Shown here piece after piece: positions 34,330 through 45,127 of a stretch of DNA of 64,000 bases; position 1 is the stretch's first letter, and every line of letters begins with the position of its first letter. The DNA is from Medicago truncatula (taxonomy: Eukaryota > Streptophyta > Magnoliopsida > Fabales > Fabaceae). The notes beneath the pieces are model-generated. The model did not search any database and was not told the DNA's origin. It saw only the letters and a program-made list of their open reading frames with translations. The position numbers and the translations under genes are program-made. The stretch covers positions 8,008,001 through 8,072,000 of the forward strand of contig NC_053046.1 of NCBI RefSeq assembly GCF_003473485.1, read 5' to 3'.

Positions 34330-34610
34330 AGACCAAAACCTTTTAGAACACTTGAGTGTCAAGTAAATCAATTGAGAGTCAGTTTCCAACCATAAATGAT
34401 TGTAACCTTTACTTAGCATAAAAAGCATTAGCGCTGTACCTAAGTTTTGGGCAAAATATCCTACACAAATGCCTTCTCCATTTCTACAAATACCTCCATC
34501 TGCTACATTAGAGGGGTTCTTACTAGATCCACCATTAGTATTGACTTTGATCCAGTTGAAGATTTGGAGAACCAGATGATTTCCTTAATAATAGGGGCCT
34601 TAGGGGGTGA
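34330..34610 (-). mobile_element. LINE RNase H fragment (antisense)
   Basis: On the minus strand the pieces read PPKAPIIKEIIW, then (shifted by a base) WIKVNTNGGSSKNPS, GGICRNGEGICVGYFAQNLG and LWLETDSQL. The same order occurs in the LINE at 38800 (PPRAPKIIEVLW, WVKCNTDGS, LWLETDSEL). The catalytic Asp of the N-T-D-G motif reads Asn. About 20 residues of the ALxAELxGxxxAI helix region are missing. It is a decayed LINE ORF2 end. Confidence 0.8.
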
Positions 34611-34681
34611 ATATTGATCTTAAAATTATAGTTAGTTGTTTAATTAGTTTCTTAAATTATGATGGAGATTTAAATTACATC

Positions 34682-34777
34682 AATGATATTAGCTCAGTTC
34701 GTAGCGCCTATGCATTGCGATATGCATGAGACGAAGTTTAAACCATACATTTCTCATTTATTCACCTTAGAAAAAAA
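34682..34777 (+). mobile_element. tRNA-derived SINE (worn)
   Basis: ATTAGCTCAGTTCGTAGCGC (A box), GCATTGCGATATGCATGAGA, B-box region AAGTTTAAACC, then CTCATTTATTCACCTTAG and A-rich end. The B box has lost the GTTCGA core. Confidence 0.65.
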
Positions 34778-35417
34778 TTAAATTTGGAAGAAAATTGTAT
34801 TGTTAAAAATACAAAGACATATTTATAACAATCAAAGCACAGTTAATTGATTTATTTAAGGCTAAATTTGTTTGAGGATAATTTAGGTATATTAAAAAGT
34901 ATGCTACATCAAAATAATCATGTATCCCCTTTATTGGTGGTATACATATAAATTTAAATAAGACTAATTATAAATTTAATATTTTTCAATTATAACCTCT
35001 CTTTTTTGGCACGTTTAATGGATAAAAATTAATCCTTTAAAATAAATAAATGAAAAATTCAGAGTTTAAACGTAATTCTTACATATTGTTAGTTACGTCG
35101 TTAATATCAACTAAGTTATGAATATGGATACCAATTATATTAAATTAAACTCCAATAGAATGTAGCTTTCACATTTTTTTAAGGAAGACAGATGAAGATG
35201 ATTTCTATCAACGTCACAATATATTGATAAGGATTTGTTTAGAACACATACGAAAATATAAAAATAAAAGTTTTATAGGATTTTAATCGCATGTGTTATG
35301 AGCGTGAATAATTTAAAGGAGGCTCAATTTCGAGATGTGAGAGTTTATAGTTCTACATTTGGAAACTTTATTTATAAGATGAAACTCTTCAATTATAGCG
35401 AGGGACGGAGTTATGTA

Positions 35418-36286
35418 GGCTCTGTTTGGTAAAAATAGCGGATAGCTGATAAGCTAGCTGATAGCTTTTAGCTGATAAGCTAGCTGATAGCTTATAGCTG
35501 ATAAGCTAGCTGATAGCTTTTAGCTGATAAGCTAACTGAAGTGTTTGGTAAAAATAGCGGTTCAACTAGCTGATAAATGTAAAATGACATAAAGGGTATT
35601 CTTAATTCATAATAAAAATTATATCATTAATTTAAGTATTTGTAATTTTGTAAAATAATTTTTCTTTAAAAAAATACTTTAAATTTATTAATTTAATATA
35701 TCCTATGTATTATAAATTAAATTAAATTTTATTCACTAAAATTTTATCTTATATTTATTATCATTTAAGTGTTTCCACTTTATAAAAAAAATAACATTTA
35801 CCTCAAAAACAAAAAAAAAGGTAGCACTAATAGAGTAATACTAATAACAGAGAATAAAGAAAATAACACTTACCTCAAAAAAAAAAAAAAGTAACACTAA
35901 TAGAATAATAGTATTTCGTTTCGTAAAAAAAAAAACGAAGGTATATATTTTTCAAAAAAAAAAAAAGGTCAGCTAATATATATACAAAAATTAGAATAAA
36001 GGGATAGTAGTCTTTATTACGTAGCTTATTATAAAAATTATAATGGATAAAAATACAATTTAAATGAAATAATAAGGGTAAAATTGGAAGAAAAAGTGAG
36101 AAGCTATAAGCTATAAGCTCAAACGCTACTTGGAATAGCTTCTGAAAAATAGCTTATAAGCTCGTGAAATAAGCTATAAGCTCATGGTGAAAAAGTGTTA
36201 CCAAACAGAGCTTTTTTTGTCAAACGAACTTATAAGCTATAAGCTAAAAGCTAAAAGCTCTTTTTTTGGGATAACCAAACAGAGCC
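35418..36286. mobile_element. Tourist-like element with duplicated ends
   Basis: An 869-bp element with ends GGCTCTGTTTGGTAAAAATA and, on the reverse of the right, GGCTCTGTTTGGTTATCC, flanked by GTA (35415-35417 and 36287-36289). The left end recurs inside at about 35540 (GTGTTTGGTAAAAATAGCGG) and the right end recurs inside at about 36195-36211 (GTTACCAAACAGAGCT). Subterminal zones are arrays of AGCTGATAAGCTAGCTGATA and AGCTATAAGCTAAAAGC. The AT-rich middle holds short repeated TAACACTAATAGA(G/A)TAATA units. A 3-bp duplication and this end sequence fit PIF/Harbinger. Confidence 0.75.
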
Positions 36287-36504
36287 GTAGTAGTTTCCCA
36301 TGGCCTTGGCCCTTGCAAGAATTTTGAGGAACTTTTTTTGTTACAATTTTTGTGTAACTTTTAGAGAGCAAGCAACCCAATCTAATCTAATAGTATTAAT
36401 CCTTTGCTTCAAATCGTAACCAATGTGTTTGGTCATTTCACACATTAAAAATATATAAATAATAGAGAGATTTTTTAATAATAATAATAATAGAACAATA
36501 TGTT

Positions 36505-36977
36505 GGTTTGTATATGTAAATGATTGTCCTATCGAGCTTAGTTCAGTTGGTATGGACAATACATTAAATATGCAAGGTCCTGGGTTTGAACCCCGACCAC
36601 CACAAAAAAAAATTTAAATGATCCTTTCGAATATTAAGCATTTTGATTTTAGTCCATGTGAAAATATATTTCTGATTTTAATTTTAATCCTTGTAAATAT
36701 AGAATCTTTTGTTTTAGAACTTGTAAAATATATTGATATTGAAGTTGGTGCTTATAATAATCGTTTTTGTCGTTATTTTGAGGGATTAAAATTACACATT
36801 CTACGTATTATAATGGTCAAATCCAATATGAGTCGATTTTGCAAGGACTAGAACAAAACAACAAGGAGAAAAAAAGAAAAAGTTATATATTTGTAAGGAC
36901 TAAACAAAAACAATACTTTTACAAGAACAAAAATCAAAACGCTTGATATTTGCAAGAATCATTTTCACATTTAAGCC
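36505..36977. mobile_element. MITE interrupted by a SINE
   Basis: The right end reversed reads GGCTTAAATGTGAAAATGAT followed by TCTTGCAAATATCAAGCGTT. The left side reads GGTTTGTATATGTAAATGAT, is then cut by the SINE at 36525-36614, and resumes after the target duplication with CCTTTCGAATATTAAGCATT and TTTGATTTTAGTCC. The interior is built from the 'TTTTAGTCCTTGTAAAT' style of sequence. No clear target duplication flanks the MITE itself. Confidence 0.6.
36525..36614 (+). mobile_element. tRNA-derived SINE, short version, nested in a MITE
   Basis: TGTCCTATCGAGCTTAGTTC, A box TTAGTTCAGTTGGT, B box GGGTTTGAACCCCG, ending CACCACAAAAAAAAA. Perfect 8-bp flanking repeat TAAATGAT (36517-36524 and 36615-36622). 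It lacks the CTTATTCACC tail module. Confidence 0.85.
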
Positions 36978-38251
36978 TAACATTTTTACTAACGTACCCT
37001 TATCATGTATTCATGTATTTTTTATTAGGACAAATACAGAGTAGAAAATGTTGAATTAATTGCGCAAATAATATTAATGAGAGGCAAAAAGACACGTGAC
37101 AAGATTTCTTGCCACATCAACATCTTTTGTGTCACTAGACTGTTGGAGGACAAAAAAAATTAGAAAGAATATCAAACTACAGGGATATATATGTGTTTTT
37201 TTCTTTTTCTACATGGACATTTTTTCATATTTCGCATCAGAGGAAAATTTGAACGATTAATCCATCGATGGTGGATCTTGTTGTGGTAAGTTCTCTTTCT
37301 CGAAGAGGCGCGTAAATTGTATCCTCTGTGCGTTCTGGTTTACCTAATTTTTATTTATACTCGGTGGTGGAACTTATAGCAAAGTTCTCTTCCCCAATGA
37401 GGTGCAAACTATATCCATTATAGGATGTAGGTTGTACTTAATTTGTTGTTGGTGACAATTATGAAAACTAAGAGCATTGATCTTGGAGGGAAAATTCAGT
37501 TTGTTGAATTCAAGGTAGTTGTGGATTTGTTTAGATTCGTTGATTTAAGTTGTAATAGACTCCTACATAATAGGAACAAGTACAAACTCCAACTGAAAAA
37601 TCATTAGTGAAGTACATATAATTTATAATTGATACATACATTAGCAAGTTGTTTGAGAAGTTTCGACTTGGTATGATAGTTGTTATAAATCCATTTTTGT
37701 GGAGTGTATAACTCCTTTGTCTTCGCCCATCTCATGTCAGATATTGAGAACTAGAGAGTTGTGACTCTGCTTCATTTAATTACGAACTGCTCTATGCATT
37801 CTTATAATAAGCTCGTAAGCACTAGAATTGTGTAATATGGAAAAATTGTAATTGTATCCCAAGAAGAAAATACTTCTTTGTCAACTATATATCACCACAG
37901 ACAGTGTCACTGCTTAATCAAACAAACAATTTACTTGAGGAGGATAAAGTTACGCATAGCGAAAGTGGGTCGATGGAAGTACATGCACGCACTCCGACAC
38001 TCAAGTGATTATTTGAGCAAGAAAGGGGGGTTTAAGGAAGAAGAATGTATACCTTGTGAGCTTGTCAAGAACTCCTTATGAATGACACCTATGAATATTT
38101 TAAATGATTGTCGTTACGAACCGTAGGGTCATTATGTGTCTTCAATGAAGCTGAGAGGATATGAGGTGAGAAGGAAACTCTACTCACTTTATGTAGAAGT
38201 GAGTTCTTATTTGGTGGCGGGCTTGGCAATTAATCGGTCTGGAACATAAGA
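36978..38251. other. intergenic, no gene seen
   Basis: Between 37230 and 38080 base composition is more even than in the flanks and a few words repeat (AAGTTCTCTTTCTCGAAGAGG, AAGTTCTCTTCCCCAATGAGG). This may be a decayed transposon, but no domain is recognised in any frame. Confidence 0.35.
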
Positions 38252-38259
38252 TATTTAAC

Positions 38260-38417
38260 CGGTCTCAATGATCGTATCTTAATTGATAGAGACACTGTAT
38301 TATATATGGAATGGAGGGGTTCAAACCCCCAACTCACTCCTTACTTATTCACCTTATTTATTCATCTTTAAAAGATAATTTTCTAACTACTACGATACTG
38401 AAAAGAAAAAAAAGACT
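38260..38417 (+). mobile_element. tRNA-derived SINE
   Basis: GGTCTCAATGATCGTATCTT with a worn A box, B box GGGTTCAAACCCCC, CTTACTTATTCACC tail with a small duplication (TTATTCACCTTATTTATTCA), then an A-rich end. Perfect 8-bp flanking repeat TATTTAAC (38252-38259 and 38418-38425). Confidence 0.8.
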
Positions 38418-38799
38418 ATTTAACGAGACTTAAGTTCTCACCAAACTTCCTTAAAAAAAAAAGTTCTCACCAAACTTTTTAAAGTGGAATCGATCATAAC
38501 ACTTTTTTTTTTTTTTTGTGGTGGTGACACAATATAATAATAAGATAAAATATCCAATCATCGAGGAAAAATATGAAATCTCACTTTAGAAGGAGGTATT
38601 CTTCTATAGTCACAAGACCAAATCAATACTGTTTGGACGCATACACATAAAAAGATGGTCTTTAAAATATTCAATCATTTTTTTTTATATCAATTTCCTC
38701 TTTATTACTAAAATATATTTCTTCATGTATGTTTGACCAAACAATTTTTATTTGATCATGTGACCATATTATAATTTCTACTTTAGAAGAGCTTCTTAA

Positions 38800-39966
38800 T
38801 CACTGCTTGTTTGGAGGTTTATGTTGGATAAGCTCCCAACTGATGAGAACCTCACTGCCAGGGGATGTTACATTCCTTCCATGTGCTCTCTTTGTCGGGT
38901 TAGCTCTGAATCCTCCACTCATTTATTTTTAGAATGTCCTTATGCCTTACACATTTGGAGGTGGTTTGACATTACTTTCAACTGCTCTTTAAATTTTCAA
39001 ACAAAAGATGATATTTGGAACATTTGTAATGGATCTTGGAATCCTCAATGTAAGATAGTGGTTACCTCTGCCTTGATTAATATCTTTAATAGCATTTGGT
39101 TTGCAAGAAACCAAATAAGATTTCAAAGCAAGAAGATTCCATGGAGATCCTCAATTGCTTATATCATTTCAAATGATGCACTCTCTGGAAATCTATCTAA
39201 GAAGGTTGCCTCTCCCAGCATTGCCAATTTTATCATTTTGAAGAAGTTTAATGTTTCCCTTCATCCTCCTAGAGCTCCAAAAATCATAGAGGTTCTTTGG
39301 CAACCTCCTCCTAGAGCTTGGGTAAAATGTAATACTGATGGATCCACAAATGGGATCTTATCATCTTGTGGAGAAATATTCAGAAACGACAAAGCGGAAT
39401 TCATGATATGTTTTGGAGAAAATACTGGACCTGGAGATTCCTTGCATGCTGAGCTTTCAGGAGCCATGCGTGCTATTGAGCTAGCCAACACTCACCAATG
39501 GACAAACCTCTGGTTGGAAACTGATTCAGAGTTGGTAGTTAAGGCTTTCAAAAACAATGCTATTATTCCTTGGCATTTACGTAATAGATGGTTGAATTGT
39601 ATGCAAGTCATTCGTAGAATGAATTTTTTGGTATCTTATATATTTAGAGAAGGTAATGAATGTGCAGACTCTTTGGCTAGTCTAGGTGCTAATGTTGCTA
39701 ATCCCACTCTTTGGTATGAACCTCCTTTGTTTATAAGGTCATATCTTGGTAGGAATAGATTAGGCTTGACTAATTTTAGGTTTGTGTCCCATTAGAGAGG
39801 TTTGGTTTGGCCCTCCTTTTTTTTTTAGGTTTGTGTCCCATTAGAGAGGTTTGGTTTGGCCCTCCTTTTTTTTTTTTTTTTTTTTTGTTACTAGTTCACA
39901 CTCCTATTTATATATATTTTTGGTAGGTTAGTACTTTCTACCTACTTTTCAAAAAAAAAAAAAAAA
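38800..39966 (+). mobile_element. 5'-truncated LINE (L1-type), RNase H part intact
   Basis: Homology to plant LINE ORF2 begins abruptly at about 38800 (frame reading SLLVWRFMLDKLPTDENL) and ends with a poly(A) at 39951-39966. The coding part runs uninterrupted to 39795. A 49-bp unit covering the last codons, stop and 3' UTR is tandemly duplicated (39778-39826 and 39827-39875). I could not find a target duplication. Confidence 0.85.
38821..39795 (+). CDS. LINE ORF2 C-terminal fragment: zf-RVT and RNase H domains
   Basis: 324 residues from the first ATG; the true LINE protein would start far upstream and is missing, so this ATG is only the first available one. Residues about 1-55 form the zinc-binding zf-RVT region (CSLCRVSSESSTHLFLECPY with the C-x2-C...H-x5-C pattern, then LHIWRWF). 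Residues about 150-290 form an RNase H domain (RVT_3): WVKCNTDGS with the first Asp, HAELSGAMRAIELA with the Glu, LWLETDSELV with the second Asp, and REGNECADSLASLGA with the final Asp. All four catalytic acids are present. It is not a host gene unless expression shows otherwise. The open frame suggests a fairly recent insertion. Confidence 0.85.
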   Translation: MLDKLPTDENLTARGCYIPSMCSLCRVSSESSTHLFLECPYALHIWRWFDITFNCSLNFQTKDDIWNICNGSWNPQCKIVVTSALINIFNSIWFARNQIRFQSKKIPWRSSIAYIISNDALSGNLSKKVASPSIANFIILKKFNVSLHPPRAPKIIEVLWQPPPRAWVKCNTDGSTNGILSSCGEIFRNDKAEFMICFGENTGPGDSLHAELSGAMRAIELANTHQWTNLWLETDSELVVKAFKNNAIIPWHLRNRWLNCMQVIRRMNFLVSYIFREGNECADSLASLGANVANPTLWYEPPLFIRSYLGRNRLGLTNFRFVSH

Positions 39967-39974
39967 TGCAATGT

Positions 39975-40689
39975 GTTCGTACGCGACATAACAGGAACAT
40001 GTATTAATTAATAATAAAAAAAAATAAAGGAACGTGCATTACTATATGGTTTATTGGCCAGCCAATACATGCAGTATATCTTCAAGGTGATCGATTGATT
40101 TAAATTTTTATATTATACGTCAGTATTGCCCAAAAAAATATATTACACATTAGTGCAATTTTTTTTAAGAAACATCGGTGCAATTTTTGTTTGATATACT
40201 TTCTCCTAACTTAATTATAAGCAAAAAAAAAAAAAAAACTAATAACGATAATTAAATTCATTTAATTTTCTCCGTTTTATTTTTGTAAAAAATATATTTA
40301 CTAACATCCTCTATTTTTTTTGACAAACTAACCTTCTCTAATTATTATGGAATAATAAAATATTAAGATATTAGTTGGCATTTTATTTTTTACTTCAATC
40401 CTTTAATATTACAAAACCAAACTATTACCACTGAATTTAACACCTAAAAAAAAAAAAAAACTAACACCTCATATATTAATTGGTATTCATATTTATATAA
40501 TTAAGTCTAATTAATATATATTTATCTTTATGCAATCAATAACTACAGAAAATATTGACAAATAAATAATTAATATGGCATCAAAATTTAAAAACAACAG
40601 GTAAATAAAAATATTTTCTTTTTGAAAATGTGACAATTAAAAATGAACAAGTATACAATTAAAAAACTAAAAAATCGCATCCATATAGG
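39975..40689. other. intergenic and promoter of the SABATH gene
   Basis: Very AT-rich with A and T runs; no repeat family or gene is recognised. Confidence 0.4.
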
Positions 40690-40702
40690 TATATATATAT
40701 AT
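40690..40702 (+). promoter_or_regulatory. TATA box region
   Basis: TATATATATATAT lies about 95-105 bases before the ATG at 40796, a suitable position for the TATA element of the methyltransferase gene. Confidence 0.5.
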
Positions 40703-40795
40703 GTGCGGTACCTTTGCGTTTTCATCAAATCAAGATTCGAAACAAATAAATAAGCTATAGAGAAAGATTCCTCAAAAAACAAAAAACTATAGAGA

Positions 40796-43491
40796 ATGAG
40801 TGAGGTGGGGAAGAGAGAAACAAGGATGAAAGTGGAACAAGTACTCCACATGAATGGAGGAATTGGAGAAACAAGCTATTCAAATAACTCCTTACTTCAG
40901 GTAAAATATCACACGTAAAATATCAATTCATATTACAAAATTTAGACAACATATATATAAGTTATAACACTGTATTTTACTATATTTGTTTTACGACGAA
41001 AATTTTATATGGTACAGAAAAAGGTTATTTCTTTGACAAAAGAAATGAGAGATGAAGCCATAAAGAACCTCTACTGCAAAACGTTCCCAAAAAGGCTAGG
41101 TATTGCAGATTTGGGTTGTTCTTCTGGGCCAAACACTTTGTTGGTGATATCTGAAGTTATCAAATTAGTTGATAAACTTTGCCAAGAACATAATCACGAG
41201 TCTCCAGAATACCAAGTCTTCATGAATGATCTTCAAGGGAATGATTTCAACAACATTTTTAGGTTACTTGATAGGTTCACAGAGAAACTAAATGATGAAG
41301 TGGAAGATGGGATTGGTGGTCCAATCTTTTTCTATGGGGCTCCTGGTTCTTTTTATGGCAGGATTTTTCCAACAAAAACAATGCATTTCATTCATTCCTC
41401 TTACAGCCTTCAATGGCTCTCACAGGTTCTATCCTACCAATAAATATATTTTAGTTTTAGCATAGTATTTGAAGATTGATTTTGTAAAAAAAAAAACAAT
41501 AGTATTTGAAGATTGATATAAATAAATTGTTTTTATTTTTTGGTTGAATATGTTTTTAACCCTACAAATTTTTTAAGTTGTTTTTCGTCCACATAAAAAA
41601 GTTGCGTTATTTAATCCCTACAAAATTATCCTACAAACAATTTTAATCTATGTTGTTAAATTAACATAACTTTTGAATGATTTTTCAAACATATTTAAAA
41701 CATTATATAAAAAGTTTATGTACAAAAAAGTGAGCTCAAAATTTGACGCTTGATCCAAATTTTTGTTACTTTTACTGAGCTTTTGATGTTTAAAAAATTC
41801 AGATTTAATATTCACCGCATATCAAAAAGTTGAAACTTCATAAGGCAGCTATATTTTGTCAAAAAAAAATAAAAATGCAGCTACATAATCAAATTTTGGT
41901 AAAAACATAATACTCTTTGTAAAAATGTTAAGAAACACAAAAAAGAACATTTACTTGAATGACTAATAAAGAAAAAAAAAATTGAAATCTAAAAAAAAGT
42001 GTCACAAAAATAAAGATATGTACCCCTATATTAAGTTAGTCTAAATGAAGTTGAACTTGAATCTCTTAAAATATTTCAAATTTCTTGACAAAGGCCGGTC
42101 ATCAACAAACTCAATAGATACTCCACAACAATAACTTAGGTTTTAATAAAGATAACTTTTATCCTTCAAAAAATAAAGATAACTTTTATGGTTCAATCGT
42201 AATAGAAATTCAATCTCTCTTTTTTTGAAAGTTTTTATTTTGAATAAAAACAAAGATAGACTAAATTATATTGTGTGAAATCAGTATCAACCATACAATT
42301 TAAAAATGAGTTCCACATAAGGCGGTGAGATCCATATGAATTTCACCTAAAAAATAAGTGATAGAGGAATTATTGAAAATAGATTGTTGTTAGCAGTCCT
42401 CATAAATTAAATAGTATCCCAAAACACATGTTTTGTTTTTAAATTGCTAGGAGTGGAACAAATATAATAGATTTGAAACTAAAATAATTGTTATTTGTTT
42501 GGTGATTACTTAGGTTCCTAAAGGTGTAGAGAATAATAAGGGTAACATTTACATGGCTACCACAAGCCCCGCAAACGTGCTCAACGCTTACCATGAGCAA
42601 TTTCAAAGAGATTTCTCATTGTTTCTCAAGTGTCGTGCAGAAGAACTTGTTGACGGGGGTCGTATGGTTCTCACAATCTTGGGAAGAAAAAGTGATGATA
42701 AATATAGCAAAGAGTGTTGCTATATTTGGGAGCTTCTTGCTGTTGCCCTTAATGACATGGTCTTGGAGGTACATATTTGCTAAATCAATCTTGAGCAAAT
42801 TATCAACTTAATTATAAGGAATTAGCTTATTTAAATTTATAGCTTATATTAGAGTATTTTATAAACTTGTTTGGTAAAAAGAGATGTGTTTAGCAATAAG
42901 CTTATTATACTAACTTATAATTTAGCATTTGAGTTATGACTTATAATTCTTTTTTTCTTTCAATTTTACCCTTTATAAATTAAAAATAATTTTCATGACA
43001 ACCCGGTTCATGCATATATTATACATTGTCCCTACACCCTGAACTAAGCTCACGATGACATGTCAACTACTTCTCGTAAAGGAATTACGAAAATAAATTT
43101 ATTGGTCTTGTAGGGAATTATAATGGAGGAGCAAATGGACACTTTCAACATTCCTCAGTACACACCATCTCCATCAGAAGTAAAATTAGAGGTTTTGAGA
43201 GAAGGGTCATTCACTATTGATCGTCTGGAAGTAACAGAAGTACATTGGAATGCTTATAATGATTGGAATGAGGTTGATTTTAGAAGTAGTTTATCTAAAT
43301 CACTCATTGATGGGGCATACAATGTCACAAAATGTATGAGGGCCGTAGCTGAACCTTTATTGGTCAGTCACTTTGGAGAAACTATCATTGAAGAAGTTTT
43401 TGGAAGATATCTAGAAATTTTAGTTGATCGCATGTCTAAGGAGAGAACTGAATTCATTAATGTGAGCATATCATTGACCAAAAAAGTGTGA
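40796..43491 (+). CDS. SABATH carboxyl methyltransferase (salicylate/benzoate/jasmonate type)
   Basis: Four exons join in frame: 40796-40900, 41018-41425, 42514-42768 and 43114-43491, giving 381 residues (family about 350-390). SABATH enzymes move a methyl group from S-adenosylmethionine to the carboxyl (or ring nitrogen) of small molecules in the cytosol. Visible landmarks are MKVEQVLHMNGGIGETSYSN at residues 11-30 (substrate and cofactor lid); IADLGCSSGPNT at 64-75, the SAM site; FMNDLQGNDFN; FYGRIFPTKTMHF; SSYSLQWLSQ at 162-171, the substrate pocket; and a C-terminus ending FINVSISLTKKV. Pocket residue 167 is Gln, where salicylate methyltransferases usually have Met and jasmonate ones His, so I do not assign a substrate. 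An alternative start is Met11 (40826). Intron 2 is 1.1 kb; intron 3 holds a SINE fragment. All key motifs are intact. Confidence 0.93.
43002..43060 (-). mobile_element. SINE 5' fragment in SABATH intron 3
   Basis: On the minus strand TGTCATCGTGAGCTTAGTTC, then GTGTAGGGACAATGTATAAT and ATATGCATGAACCGGG: the A-box half of the SINE family, cut off before the B box. Confidence 0.65.
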
Positions 43492-43740
43492 CCTAGAAGC
43501 TGCTTGCATATCTTTGATTTATGTTGTTGTTGTTGTGTGTTTGCATAATTACTTCTTGATTCTAAACTATTTGTGTTAATTTGCATGATGATAACATGTA
43601 TTTATTTATAAAATTTGAAATAATATAAATGTTATGATATTTGTTTGTGGAGATCGTGACACCCTAAACCTCAAAATAGAATAAAGTAATAATTATACTA
43701 GTTTTCGTATCATTCACAACCGGAAAAAAAAAAAAAAAAA

Positions 43741-44061
43741 CTTTTTAAATATTTGCGAAAATGGCTTAGGATGTATCACTTTAACAACATGAGAATATGA
43801 CTACTAAGAACTTTCATAATCAGCATCAAGAGTTACTAACATATGGAAAACCTTGTCCTTTTAAACTCGTTTACAAAATGTGACGACATTAAAAAAAATA
43901 AAAAATAAAAACTTTTTAAATATTTGCGAAAATGGCTTAGGATGTATCACTTTAACAACATGAGAATATGACTACTAAGAACTTTCATAATCAGCATCAA
44001 GAGTTACTAACATATGGAAAACCTTGTCCTTTTAAACTCGTTTACAAAATGTGACGACATT
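43741..44061 (+). repeat. 150-bp direct duplication, copies appear identical
   Basis: 43741-43890 and 43912-44061 read the same base for base by eye, from CTTTTTAAATATTTGCGAAA to AAAATGTGACGACATT. They are separated by a 21-base A-rich linker; an A run also precedes copy 1, so each unit is A-rich tract plus 150 bp (period 171). A recent event. Confidence 0.9.
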
Positions 44062-44977
44062 GATAGTGCATGGACGGTACACCTCAACGTCTGATACGGG
44101 TCAGACAACCCAGATAGATCAGGAGGAGGAATTGGGCCAATATGATGCATCAAGGACCGCAAATGTGGGCTGTCCTCATCGTGAGATCAAAAGTTGGGAT
44201 AATTTGAGTATTACTTTTCCCACCCTATGCATGACTAGCGCGCCCTGTAAATTTTCCAAAAATGCCCTTGTGCAATCCAGATTTTAAAATTCGGATTCAG
44301 TTTTTCCTTTGTTATATGGTGAAAATTTGAGTTTTTCACAAATTATGATTTTTTCGGATTTTGTAATCTGGAAATTTCAAAAAATAGGGCACATTACATG
44401 ATTTTTCCGGATTACATAATCCGAACACCTCCTAAACACCCTTTTTCAAGGGAAAAACTCAAATTTTAAACATGTTTATAACATGGATAGTCATTTAAAC
44501 TGAATATGAAGGATGAAATTGAGAACCAAATAAATAGTTCGAAATAAAATACTCCATATCTCTTCTTCAAATTGTTGGACTCTTATATCTCCTTGTAAAA
44601 TATCGTATATTAATTATTATGGAGTGTATACGAATATCGTGGTTTTCAAGTGCTTTAGTCACTCAAGCACGTTTAAAATATTTCTTCTCCAAAAAAAATT
44701 CACACTCATCACCACCAACATTAACAACAAATGTATCCTGCTTCTTATTTGTTTGGTTTGAAAATAGTAAAAAAATGTGAGAAACTCAAGGGTGAGATGG
44801 TAAAACTCATACACGTAAGGATGATGCATAGTATACTCTTATCTAAACATTTTGTATCGATTAAAACACGATCAAATGAGCCATATGTTGTTTTGGTTCT
44901 AAAAATTTTGGTGCCTCGAGCAACCTAAAACAACAGCGTCTTTCCTGTAATCATATTATTCGAAATGTTTCAATGAT
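44062..44977. other. intergenic, no gene seen
   Basis: Around 44290-44440 the words TCGGATTTTGTAATCTGG and CCGGATTACATAATCCGAA form small palindromes, perhaps from a worn transposon. The open frames at 44051 and 44731 show no domain. Confidence 0.4.
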
Positions 44978-45127
44978 GTCCCGTAAGTGTATCTCAGTTG
45001 GTAACTACCAGGGTTTAGGGACAATTTGTGCAGGGGTTGGGATTCGAACCCCAAATTCTCCACATCTCCACACATAATGTGTGTGAATTTAGCCACTAGG
45101 TTAGTTGAAAAAAAAAAAAAAAAAAAA
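44978..45127 (+). mobile_element. tRNA-derived SINE with insertion
   Basis: GTCCCGTAAGTGTATCTCAG (A box), an extra ACTACCAGGGTTTAGGG segment, B box GGGATTCGAACCCC, a changed tail (CACACATAATGTGTGTGAAT) and poly(A) of about 20. Flanks GTTTCAATG and GTTTCATGG could be the target duplication. Confidence 0.75.

Noticed and set aside
37878-38081. 67-codon open frame as a gene
   Set aside because: No domain, no splice partners, no promoter; codon use is like its AT-rich surroundings.
44051-44287. 78-codon open frame overlapping the 150-bp duplication
   Set aside because: It begins at the edge of the duplication and shows no domain or conserved-looking composition.
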